DNA from: Psychrobacter sp. 1044
GTDB taxonomy: Bacteria > Pseudomonadota > Gammaproteobacteria > Pseudomonadales > Moraxellaceae
NCBI RefSeq assembly: GCF_904846525.1
Contig: NZ_CAJHAZ010000002.1
Location: forward strand, 124,001 to 188,000
Length of the DNA stretch: 64,000 nucleotides
Direction of reading: 5' to 3'
Shown: positions 47,314 to 55,896 of the stretch, in pieces
How the letters are laid out: every line of letters starts with the position of its first letter
How positions within the stretch are numbered: position 1 is the stretch's first letter
Position numbers and translations under genes: made by a program
The notes under the pieces: generated by a model
What the model was told of the DNA's origin: nothing
What the model saw: the letters and a program-made list of their open reading frames with translations, nothing else
The model's database searches: none

Positions 47314-48192
47314 ATGCATCTCCATAATAACAAACCGATACTGATATTAGAGAATATTCAGGTACACAGTAAACGTACAGCCAGCATACCTGCCTATAAT
47401 GAGAATAAGGTTGGCGATAAAAATATTAATGACAAAAATATGGAGGCCACAGAAGCCACAACATCTGCGCTATCTACCATTTGTCAAAGATGGATCGGCA
47501 AACTAAGACCAAACCCTGTCTCTCAGCCAATCATACCGGCTCGTCAAAGATTATTAATCGATGGCGCCACAGGCAAGCTGTTAGCAGGTCAAGTAACTGT
47601 GTTAACAGGCGCTTCTGGTAGTGGTAAATCGGTATTATTACGGGTATTGGCTGGGCTATTGCCCATGAGTAGCGGCAATGTGTATTTGCGCCGTGATGAC
47701 GGATCAACCAGCAGTGCTTACTATAGTATCCATGATACTGCACCGATACAGTGGCGCATGAATGTTGCCCTACTCGCACAGCACCCACAATTATTAGAAG
47801 GCAGTGTACTTGAGAACTTGCAAATGCCTTATCAGCTACAAGCGCATCAGCACCTTGACTTTGATATCGACTGGCATATCGCACAGCTTGAGCAATTGCA
47901 ACGCAGCGCTGACTTTTTACAGCAAGAAATCTATCATCTATCGGGCGGCGAGCGGCAACTGGTCAACACGTTACGTCTCTTACAATTGAACCCACGGGTG
48001 TTGTTACTAGATGAGCCTACCGCGGCCCTAGACAGTGACACATCAGCCCAGCTCGTCAATCTACTCATGAACTGGTTACAGGCAGATAAGCAGCGTACAT
48101 TACTGTGGGTAACTCACGATACACAAGACATCATGCCATTAGCCGATCAGCATTGGCAGATGCAAGCAGGGGTATTAACTGAGATATTCTAA
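47314..48192 (+). CDS. fetA: FetA-like ABC transporter ATP-binding protein
   Basis: ATPase of a FetAB/YbbLM-type exporter, in E. coli linked to iron export and oxidative-stress resistance. The 292-residue protein has Walker A GASGSGKS (99-106), the signature LSGGERQL, Walker B VLLLDEP and a switch His in LWVTHD. E. coli FetA is about 225 residues; the extra length is an Asn/Lys/Thr-rich insert at about 28-78 between the first strand (ILILENIQV) and the Walker A domain. There is no good SD; the 15-bp array ends just upstream. The permease gene follows after 100 bases. Confidence 0.87.
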   Translation: MHLHNNKPILILENIQVHSKRTASIPAYNENKVGDKNINDKNMEATEATTSALSTICQRWIGKLRPNPVSQPIIPARQRLLIDGATGKLLAGQVTVLTGASGSGKSVLLRVLAGLLPMSSGNVYLRRDDGSTSSAYYSIHDTAPIQWRMNVALLAQHPQLLEGSVLENLQMPYQLQAHQHLDFDIDWHIAQLEQLQRSADFLQQEIYHLSGGERQLVNTLRLLQLNPRVLLLDEPTAALDSDTSAQLVNLLMNWLQADKQRTLLWVTHDTQDIMPLADQHWQMQAGVLTEIF

Positions 48193-48292
48193 CGTTGAGT
48201 TAAGACTGTCATGTCACTCTTTAAGATGACTTTTCTTAACAAATTCGCATTAACGTCTATCTTATATTCGTCAGTTTATATAATGAGCCACT

Positions 48293-49087
48293 ATGAGCGG
48301 TACAGATGATATACAAGTATTTTTAACTTACAGTGATATTGCCCTTGCCAGCAGCTTAATTATCATCGTTCTTATTATCTCTTGGCGGCTACGCTTACAG
48401 CTGACCAAAACGCTGTTAATCGCGGCTATCCGCACGGTGCTCCAGCTTAGTTTTATCGGTTTAATATTGGCATGGATTTTCGCTCGTGAACAATGGTATG
48501 AAGTCCTGTTAATTTTGACCATCATGACCTTGATTGCAGGCGCTGCTGCCAAAAATCGCGTCAAACGTAGCTATAAAGGTTTGTTAAATGACACTTTGCT
48601 GGCAGTAAGCGCTTCGGCTATATTAGTCACTGCGATAGCCATCATGATTATTTTAAAGGTACAGCCTTGGTACACACCGCAATTCGTTATTCCTATATTG
48701 GGGCTAATATTGGGCAATTCGCTCACCGCTATCTCATTGACCAGCAACCAGTTGATTGAATCCTTTCATGAGCAGCAAGGACGTATAGAGATGATGCTCA
48801 GCCTATCTGCTCGCCCATTTGAAGCAGTGCATGAACCAATACGCGCCGCCATTGTCAATGGCATGACTCCAACGCTGAACTCTATGCTAGTCGTCGGTAT
48901 CGTTAGCTTGCCCGGAATGATGACGGGTCAAATATTGGCTGGCGCTGACCCCACTCAAGCGATTCGCTATCAGATAGTCACTATGTTTTTGATATGTGTG
49001 AGCAGTACGCTCGGCTGTACAATCAGCGCTTTACTCATTTATCGACGCTTTTTTAATAAAAACAAGCAGCTGATATTACCTCAATAA
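48293..49087 (+). CDS. fetB: FetB-like ABC transporter permease (UPF0014 family)
   Basis: Membrane partner of the preceding ATPase; 264 residues with about seven membrane segments. Family marks: LTKTLLIAAIRTVLQLSFIG near the N-terminus, ILGLILGNSLTAISLT, EMMLSLSARPFEAV, and the conserved SLPGMMTGQILAGADPTQAIRYQI block. Together they fit the YbbM/UPF0014 family. The exported substrate is inferred as iron by analogy. The SD is weak. No terminator was recognised in the following 550-base gap. Confidence 0.9.
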   Translation: MSGTDDIQVFLTYSDIALASSLIIIVLIISWRLRLQLTKTLLIAAIRTVLQLSFIGLILAWIFAREQWYEVLLILTIMTLIAGAAAKNRVKRSYKGLLNDTLLAVSASAILVTAIAIMIILKVQPWYTPQFVIPILGLILGNSLTAISLTSNQLIESFHEQQGRIEMMLSLSARPFEAVHEPIRAAIVNGMTPTLNSMLVVGIVSLPGMMTGQILAGADPTQAIRYQIVTMFLICVSSTLGCTISALLIYRRFFNKNKQLILPQ

Positions 49088-49637
49088 TTGAGCATAACTG
49101 CATTCAGTTGGAGTGCTGACAAATCTCTAGTTGATATATTGATGTTGGCTATGATAATTTTCTTGCTTAACTCATTAATTTCTATACTTATTAAGTGACG
49201 AATAGCGTATCTTAAGTGACAAACAGCGCATCTATCTAATCACGTGAAATTCCATAAAAATCATATTTTTCAGCTTTATTTATGCACTGCTCAGTATTTC
49301 ATACTAGTATAGTATTTGATGACATTCATGCTACTGTATTGCTTAAATGTATCGTTATTTTCTGATACCTTAGTGTTAGATAACAGGTAGAGCTTATTTA
49401 AGAGCAAAAATGCTTTTACAATTAAGCGATCTGTTCGTTCAATTGACGTCATTATCCTTTAATAATGATTAAGTCGTTTTGTACTATAATAATAAAACCT
49501 AGCAGCCAGTCAATAGATAAGGATATTATCACGCTCAGCGGCAAACGGTTTACGTCAGCGCTGATGTGTTTTATTGACACGGATATGACTGCTTTACGAG
49601 AGAATTCACCCTATTTTAAACTTCAAGGACGCTGACT
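49088..49637 (+). promoter_or_regulatory. Long leader/promoter region of fadD copy 1, with a 21-bp direct repeat
   Basis: 550 bases with no gene. TTAAGTGACGAATAGCGTATC (49191-49211) is followed directly by a copy with three changes (49212-49232). Two adjacent 21-bp units, two helical turns, could be an operator. The rest is AT-rich without a recognisable FadR or PsrA site. Confidence 0.35.
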
Positions 49638-51335
49638 ATGACGCCGAATAAACCTTGGCTTGCCCATTATCCTAATGGTGTACCAAAAACTATCAACCCC
49701 GATAGATATAGCAGCATCATGGAGCTGTACGAAGAATGCTTTGAGCGCTTTCGTCTGCACCCTATGAGTATCTGTATGGGCGTGACCCATACCTACGATG
49801 ATGTTGATAAAGCTTCGATTGCCGTTGCTGCATGGTTGCAGGCGCAGGGGCTGCCTCAAGGCAGTGTGGTTGCACTCATGATGCCAAACGTGCCGCAATA
49901 TCTGCCAACGATGATTGGTATTTTGCGAGCGGGTTATGTGTGTACCCCAGTTAACCCACTTTACACTGGTCGTGAATTACGCCATCAATTAAATGATTCT
50001 GGCGCTCAGGTTATTTTTGTGGTTGATAACTTTGCTCAAGCGCTCGAACAAGTCATTGATGAGACCAATATTAAGCGTATTGTCCTATCAAAAATGGGCG
50101 ATATGATGGGCTTAAAAGGTATCTTAGTGAATACCATCATTCGTCAGGTCAAACGCTTAGTGCCTAAGTACAAGTTAAATGACCCTAAACACGAAGTGAC
50201 CAAGTTTCCTGATGTGCTGAAGAAAGGCAAAAGCCTGCCGTTCCACAAACCAAAAATGCAATTAGATCAAAAAGCATTTTTACAGTATACAGGTGGCACA
50301 ACAGGACTATCTAAAGGGGCCATCTTAACGCAGCGTAATATCGTCGCCGCGGCGATGCAATCAGAAGCATGGACCAAACCGATTACGTCAGAGATTAATG
50401 AGGTCTATATCAATATGGTGATGGCGCTACCGCTCTATCATATTTTTGCCTTTATGCTCAGTCTACTCGGCATGCGCTCAGGCTACACTTTTATCTTGAT
50501 ACCTAATCCACGTGATATACCAGGATTTATTAAAACGCTGTCAAAACAGCCTTTCCATATATTGCCAGCGGTGAATACCTTGTTTAAAGGCTTACTTGAT
50601 CATCCAAACTTTAAAGAGTTAGACTTTAGCTCATTACGTATCTCACAAGCAGGTGGTATGGCAGCAACTGAGCAGACAGCTGCTCGCTGGTTAGAAGTCA
50701 CTGGTTGCGCCATGATTGAAGGTTGGGGTATGACAGAAGGGGTCGCTGTAGGTACCGCTAACGTCATCACTGATCGCAAGTTCAACGGTACGATTGGTGT
50801 CCCTGTTCCTAGTGTCGATGTCATTGTCATCGATGATGAAGGCAAGCGCGTTGGTGTCAACGAAGCTGGTGAGATGTGTGTAAAAGGTCCTAACGTAACC
50901 TCAGGTTATCTTAACAGAGACAGTAGTGATGACTTTACGGCAGATGGCTACTTTCGCACTGGCGATATCGTCAGCATGGATGAAAAAGGATACTTTAGAT
51001 TATTAGACCGTAAAAAAGACATGATTTTGGTTTCAGGCTTTAATGTCTTCCCAAATGAGGTTGAATCAGTGATGCTAGATTGTGATGGTATTATTGATTG
51101 TGCGGTGATCGGCATTCCCGATGAGCATCAAGGTGAAGCAGTCAAAATTTATATCGTTCCTGCCGATAACAATGTCACCAAGGACGTCATTAAAGAATTT
51201 GCATTGGACAATATGACTGGCTATAAATGCCCGCGTCATATCGAATTTGTCAGTGAGTTGCCAAAGAGTAATGTGGGTAAAGTATTACGTCAAAAACTGC
51301 GTGAAAAGCATATGTCGGACAACCCACAATTGTAA
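49638..51335 (+). CDS. fadD: Long-chain fatty acid-CoA ligase, copy 1
   Basis: Adenylate-forming enzyme of 565 residues, activating fatty acids with ATP and CoA for beta-oxidation. Motifs: P-loop-like YTGGTTGLSKGA, the GWGMTEG block, DGYFRTGDI, the hinge DRKKDMI, and the C-terminal catalytic Lys in PKSNVGKVLRQKL. AAGGACGCTGACT precedes the ATG. A paralogue of almost the same length follows 630 bases later; two tracts within the pair are nearly identical at DNA level (see findings). Location opposite an SDR/APH/ACAD gene set suggests fatty-acid catabolism. Confidence 0.96.
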   Translation: MTPNKPWLAHYPNGVPKTINPDRYSSIMELYEECFERFRLHPMSICMGVTHTYDDVDKASIAVAAWLQAQGLPQGSVVALMMPNVPQYLPTMIGILRAGYVCTPVNPLYTGRELRHQLNDSGAQVIFVVDNFAQALEQVIDETNIKRIVLSKMGDMMGLKGILVNTIIRQVKRLVPKYKLNDPKHEVTKFPDVLKKGKSLPFHKPKMQLDQKAFLQYTGGTTGLSKGAILTQRNIVAAAMQSEAWTKPITSEINEVYINMVMALPLYHIFAFMLSLLGMRSGYTFILIPNPRDIPGFIKTLSKQPFHILPAVNTLFKGLLDHPNFKELDFSSLRISQAGGMAATEQTAARWLEVTGCAMIEGWGMTEGVAVGTANVITDRKFNGTIGVPVPSVDVIVIDDEGKRVGVNEAGEMCVKGPNVTSGYLNRDSSDDFTADGYFRTGDIVSMDEKGYFRLLDRKKDMILVSGFNVFPNEVESVMLDCDGIIDCAVIGIPDEHQGEAVKIYIVPADNNVTKDVIKEFALDNMTGYKCPRHIEFVSELPKSNVGKVLRQKLREKHMSDNPQL

Positions 51336-51352
51336 ATAAAGAAATCATTATC

Positions 51353-51388
51353 AAAAGCGTTTTACATCATATGTAGAGCGCTTTTTTT
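51353..51388 (+). terminator. Terminator after fadD copy 1
   Basis: AAAAGCGTTTTACAT pairs completely (with G-T pairs) with ATGTAGAGCGCTTTT around CAT, followed by more Ts. Confidence 0.85.
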
Positions 51389-51964
51389 ATGTGAATCTAT
51401 AATTCTTATACAGAAAATAATTGCTTTGTAACTACAATGTTAACGCTTTCACGTAATAATTTTTTTACAAAACAGATGATTGGTATATTGATTCACAAAT
51501 TTCCAAGGAAAATACCGTTCGCACCTTGTTGCTAACCGCTTATCCTCTATGCTGTTACAACATATATTTTTTGCTTTATCAAACTTAATTATAAACTATC
51601 AAGTTCTTGTATAAAAATAACAATATCAATTGTAGTTATGTTAATGTGTTGCCAAAATAAGTCACGCTATTTTTTATTAGTGTGAGTCGATAGTCGTTCA
51701 ATTCAGATCAGTTTATGAGCAAGTGGTGCTTTCTTAGTAAGGATAATAGTAACCAGCTGTTTACTGTATTTAGAGCACTGCTTTTTATAGCGAAATGAGC
51801 TTGTAGTTAAATAATTTATATAGAGGTCACCGTATTTTAGCAGTCTGTGGATCGATAGCACGCGACAATCCATTGCTCTCAAGGCGATGATTTATATTGT
51901 TGACAAGGATGTGACTACTCTTTTATATAACCTTAACGTATCACAACATTTAAGGACGCTAAGT
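51389..51964 (+). other. Gene-free region upstream of fadD copy 2
   Basis: 576 AT-rich bases. An in-frame upstream start at 51887 exists but the conserved start is 51965. It does not visibly resemble the region upstream of fadD copy 1 except for the last 15 bases (AAGGACGCT). Since a terminator precedes it, copy 2 should have its own promoter here. Confidence 0.4.
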
Positions 51965-53665
51965 ATGACAGTAGATAAGCCTTGGCTGGCGCAATATCCA
52001 GAAAACGTACCCAAGACCATTAATCCTGATCAATATGAGAGCCTCATAGAGCTGTATGAGGAATGTTTCAATCGTTTTCGTATGCATCCTATGACTATTT
52101 GTATGGGGGTCACTCATACTTATGGTGATGTGGATAAAGCCTCACTTGCCGTTGCCGCATGGTTACAAGCGCAAGGCATTCCTAAAGGCAGTGTGGTCGC
52201 ACTCATGATGCCAAACGTGCCGCAATATCTGCCAACGATGATTGGTATTTTGCGAGCGGGTTATGTGTGTACCCCAGTTAACCCACTATATACCGGTCGT
52301 GAATTACGCCATCAATTAAATGATTCTGGCGCTCAGGTTATTTTTGTGGTTGATAACTTTGCTCAAGCACTTGAACAAGTCATTGAAGAAACCGACATCA
52401 AGCGTATTGTCCTCTCGAAAATGGGCGATATGATGGGGCTAAAGGGTATTTTGGTCAATACGGTTATCCGTCAGGTCAAACGCTTAGTGCCTAAATATAA
52501 CCTGAATGACCCTAAATACGATGTGACCAAGTTTCCTGATGTGCTGAAGAAAGGCAAAAACTTGCCTATCCAAGCACCAAAAACCACACTGCAACAAAAA
52601 GCAATTTTGCAATATACCGGTGGAACGACTGGTTTGTCGAAAGGCGCTGTTTTGACTCAGCGTAACGTTGTCGCCGCTGCGATGCAGTCAGAAGCTTGGT
52701 ACCGCCCTATCACCTCAGATATTAATGAGGTCTATATCAATATGGTGATGGCGTTACCGCTTTATCATATTTTTGCCTTTATGCTGACCCTGTTAGGCAT
52801 GCGCTCAGGTTACACCTTTATCTTGATTCCTAACCCACGCGATATGCCGGGCTTTGTTAAAACGCTATCAAAACAGCCGTTCCATATATTGCCAGCAGTG
52901 AATACTTTGTTTAAAGGCTTACTTGACCAACCAACCTTTAAAGACTTGGACTTTAGCTCGCTACGCATCTCACAAGCAGGTGGTATGGCAGCAACTGAAC
53001 AAACAGCGGCTCGCTGGTTAGAAGTCACTGGTTGCCCGATGGTCGAAGGTTGGGGGATGACTGAAGGGGTTGCAGCTGGTACCGCTAACGTCATCACTGA
53101 TCGCAAGTTTAACGGTACGATTGGTATACCAGTCCCTAGCGTAGATATTATTGTCGTTGATGATGAAGGTAATCGTGTCGGCTTACATCAAGCTGGCGAG
53201 ATGTGTATTAAAGGCCCAAACATTACCTCAGGCTATTTTAATAAAGACAATAGCAATGACTTTACTAGCGATGGTTACTTCCGTACTGGCGATATCATCA
53301 GTATGGATGAACAGGGCTATATCACTTTACTTGATCGCAAAAAAGATATGATTTTGGTTTCAGGCTTTAACGTCTTCCCAAATGAAATCGAGTCAGTCAT
53401 GCTAGATTATAAAGGCATCATTGATTGCGCAGTGATCGGTATTCCTGATGAGCACCAAGGCGAAGCAGTCAAAATTTATATCGTTCCTGCCGATAACAAT
53501 GTCACCAAGGACGTCATTAAAGAATTTGCATTGGACAATATGACTGGCTATAAATGCCCGCGTCATATCGAATTTGTCAGTGAGTTGCCAAAGAGTAATG
53601 TGGGTAAAATATTGCGTCAAAAGCTACGTGAAAAGCATATGTCGGATAATCCCCAAACCCTGTAG
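51965..53665 (+). CDS. fadD: Long-chain fatty acid-CoA ligase, copy 2
   Basis: Tandem paralogue of the previous ligase; 566 residues and colinear with it, with one extra residue (Thr) near the C-terminus. The same motifs are intact: YTGGTTGLSKGA, GWGMTEG, DGYFRTGDI, DRKKDMI, PKSNVGKILRQKL. I start it at MTVDKPWLA (51965), 9 bases after AAGGA and matching the start of copy 1; the longer frame from 51887 adds 26 unrelated residues. Copies differ moderately across most of their length but share 147 bp without one difference near the 3' end (53462-53608). Different chain-length preference is possible. Confidence 0.95.
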   Translation: MTVDKPWLAQYPENVPKTINPDQYESLIELYEECFNRFRMHPMTICMGVTHTYGDVDKASLAVAAWLQAQGIPKGSVVALMMPNVPQYLPTMIGILRAGYVCTPVNPLYTGRELRHQLNDSGAQVIFVVDNFAQALEQVIEETDIKRIVLSKMGDMMGLKGILVNTVIRQVKRLVPKYNLNDPKYDVTKFPDVLKKGKNLPIQAPKTTLQQKAILQYTGGTTGLSKGAVLTQRNVVAAAMQSEAWYRPITSDINEVYINMVMALPLYHIFAFMLTLLGMRSGYTFILIPNPRDMPGFVKTLSKQPFHILPAVNTLFKGLLDQPTFKDLDFSSLRISQAGGMAATEQTAARWLEVTGCPMVEGWGMTEGVAAGTANVITDRKFNGTIGIPVPSVDIIVVDDEGNRVGLHQAGEMCIKGPNITSGYFNKDNSNDFTSDGYFRTGDIISMDEQGYITLLDRKKDMILVSGFNVFPNEIESVMLDYKGIIDCAVIGIPDEHQGEAVKIYIVPADNNVTKDVIKEFALDNMTGYKCPRHIEFVSELPKSNVGKILRQKLREKHMSDNPQTL

Positions 53666-53685
53666 TGCATAGATTTTAGATTTTT

Positions 53686-53747
53686 AAAAAGAAGACAATA
53701 AAAAACCCTCAGCATTAAGGTTGAGGGTTTTTTATTGTCTTCTTTTT
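53686..53747. terminator. Exceptionally long bidirectional terminator (26-bp perfect stem)
   Basis: A 26-bp perfect inverted repeat (53686-53711 / 53722-53747; core ACCCTCA...TGAGGGT within A/T runs) around a 10-base loop. A second hairpin, GACTTCATTGCT / AGCAATGAAGTC (53748-53759 / 53770-53781), abuts it. The pair separates convergent fadD copy 2 and the SDR gene. Confidence 0.93.
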
Positions 53748-53791
53748 GACTTCATTGCTGTTGATACCAAAGCAATGAAGTCAAATAGTTA

Positions 53792-54661
53792 TTAATTGAC
53801 TTTATTGACCACTTGCAATGGTAAATGCTTCATTGCTTGACCGACAATAGACCACGGTAGACTTGGTACACAAGCTTCATCGACTCCAGCTTCAATCGCT
53901 GCAACGATGGATTTGGTGCCCGTATCTGCATCCACTTCAAACGGTAGTGGTTTGGCATTTTCATTAATTTCAGTACGGATATAACCCGGATAAATGGTCG
54001 AGACTTTAATGGGCAATTTGGTTAATAACATATCAGCACGAATGCCTTCTGCCAGATGAGCCAGACCCGCCTTACTTGCGCCATAAGCGGTCAAATGCTT
54101 AGGCAGTCCACGCATTGCTGACATGCTTGATATCACCACCAGATGACCGCTGTTTTGTGTGCGGAAAATATTCATCGCCGCTTCACATTGCGCGAGCGCA
54201 GAGACAAAGTTAATCTCAACGGTGCGGCGGTTGGTATCGAATCGCCCTTTACCAATACGGCGACTATCCCCGACGCCCGCATTGACCACCACACGATCGA
54301 TATGACCAAAGTCAGTTGCGAACGCATCAAATACATCGAATATGGCATCATAGTCGCTGACATCTAATGCTCGATATTCAACACGAATATCAGGATACGC
54401 TGCCACTAACTCTGATTGTAGACTTTCTAGACGGTCGGTACGACGCGCGCAAATCGCCAAATTATAGCCAAGCTTAGCAAACAATCTTGCCATGCCTTCG
54501 CCCAGTCCTGAGCTGGCACCCGTGATTAATACTGTTTTACCACGACCAATCTGCTGCTTATTTAAACCTTTTAGGTATCGTGCGGGCTGAATTGCGCTAA
54601 ATAGCTGATTTTTACTTTGTTTGGCGCTTTTGGTGACTAAATTGATCAATTTATTTTGCAT
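53792..54661 (-). CDS. Short-chain dehydrogenase/reductase
   Basis: A 289-residue NAD(P)-dependent SDR. An N-terminal extension of about 40 residues precedes the cofactor motif TGASSGLGEG; CARRTDRLESL (Arg in the second strand favours NADP), NAGVGDSRR, catalytic Ser in VISSMSAM and YGASKAGLAHL (Tyr/Lys) follow, then STIYPGYIRTEIN. SD AGGA is 7 bases before the ATG. It lies downstream of, and on the same strand as, the APH/ACAD genes, though 237 bases separate it from the histidine phosphatase gene. In Pseudomonas 4-hydroxyacid (lva) operons an SDR accompanies APH and ACAD genes, so a shared role is possible. Confidence 0.88.
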   Translation of the reverse strand: MQNKLINLVTKSAKQSKNQLFSAIQPARYLKGLNKQQIGRGKTVLITGASSGLGEGMARLFAKLGYNLAICARRTDRLESLQSELVAAYPDIRVEYRALDVSDYDAIFDVFDAFATDFGHIDRVVVNAGVGDSRRIGKGRFDTNRRTVEINFVSALAQCEAAMNIFRTQNSGHLVVISSMSAMRGLPKHLTAYGASKAGLAHLAEGIRADMLLTKLPIKVSTIYPGYIRTEINENAKPLPFEVDADTGTKSIVAAIEAGVDEACVPSLPWSIVGQAMKHLPLQVVNKVN

Positions 54662-54898
54662 AGAACGTCCTGTTTACATCCATATTATATGAAGTTGACA
54701 GTCTATAATATCGCAAATTGATAAGTGCGGCTTGTCTGTCATAAAAATACACAAAAAGTACTCAACAATTATCATAGCCGATTTTAATAACATAAAAATC
54801 GGCTACGTGTTTAGAGTGATCATTTTATCCTGATGTTAATCACGACTTAGTCATTGCTTAATTATGACCTTGATGTCTTACCACCATCACATGCTATG

Positions 54899-55657
54899 TT
54901 ATCGCCACGTCACGAAGCGTTTACCATCAGCAAATAAGTGACTGTATTCATTTAAAGACAATAGCCGTGTACTCTGCGCTTTTAAAGTAATAGACGTCAC
55001 GCCCGTATTAACCAAGCTTTTATTAATTTGATACGCAGTTTGACTGCCTTGTTGTAATAACTGCGCGGTAATAGCCGCAATAATGCCGCCCGAAGTAAAT
55101 ACCAGCACCGTACTATCACACTCTAAATTCAGATTAGCCACTTGCAAACGCACTTGCTCAAGCGCTTGTTTTGCCCGCTCATTAAATTGTGACCAGCTCT
55201 CAATATAATCACTGTCATTGTCACCTGCATGCCAGCGCTGCATCGCAGAATCAAACAACTCCGCTAAACGCATAGATGGCGCTTCTGCTTGCGCAATTTC
55301 AGCCGCAATAGCACCTTTACTCATGAAAGCAGAATTAGACTTTATAAACACGTCTTTATGATTAAATTCATCAAATTGTGGCAGTACATAGCTATCCGGC
55401 GCACTTATATCGATCGCAGGCTTACTAGAGATATTGCTATCGCTATCAACAAATGACTGATAACGCTGCCAAAAATGATGTGCAGAGTCTTGCTGCCTAA
55501 CCAAACTACCAGTAAAAATCGCATCAATTCGACGCTGAGTCGTCGCGTAATGCTGACCTAGCATCTGCGCTTGCTTGCCACCCAGCTCTGACAGTTGATC
55601 GTAATTCTCTTGTCCAAATGACGCTTGACCATGACGGGCCAAAAGTATGGTTGTCAT
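54899..55657 (-). CDS. Histidine phosphatase family protein
   Basis: A 252-residue phosphoglycerate-mutase-like phosphatase. The catalytic RHG motif is at the N-terminus (ILLARHGQASFG), with the second Arg in FTGSLVRQQDSA, and the late His appears replaced by the VFTSGGIIAAI block, where many family members have SHG/THG; the second catalytic His is therefore not evident (Thr-Ser-Gly here). I use ATG 55657 because the conserved strand starts there. Substrate unknown. MITE copy 2 separates it from the upstream APH-type gene. Confidence 0.82.
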   Translation of the reverse strand: MTTILLARHGQASFGQENYDQLSELGGKQAQMLGQHYATTQRRIDAIFTGSLVRQQDSAHHFWQRYQSFVDSDSNISSKPAIDISAPDSYVLPQFDEFNHKDVFIKSNSAFMSKGAIAAEIAQAEAPSMRLAELFDSAMQRWHAGDNDSDYIESWSQFNERAKQALEQVRLQVANLNLECDSTVLVFTSGGIIAAITAQLLQQGSQTAYQINKSLVNTGVTSITLKAQSTRLLSLNEYSHLFADGKRFVTWR

Positions 55658-55702
55658 AAAATATTGCCTTATTAATCGCACTCTTATAATTTTTAAACGT
55701 AT

Positions 55703-55875
55703 TAGGGCGTGTCCTCATTTTAAAATGATGAAAAAAATGAGATAAATTGCCGCCAAACAAGGAAAATAGCGCAAATAATATCGAGATATTCATAAGCTAT
55801 TTGACGCAGTTTGGCAAAATCCAGCCATTTTTAGCCCATTTAGAGAATGCTCTATTGAATTGAGGACATGCCCTA
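55703..55875. mobile_element. MITE-like element, copy 2 (173 bp)
   Basis: Ends TAGGGCGTGTCCTCATTTTA and (complement) TAGGGCATGTCCTCAATTCA. Same orientation and closely similar interior to copy 1. It sits between the APH-type gene (ends 55897) and the histidine phosphatase gene, so it interrupts a minus-strand gene run. No ORF inside. Confidence 0.85.
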
Positions 55876-55896
55876 GATTTTCAATTTTTAACCTAC

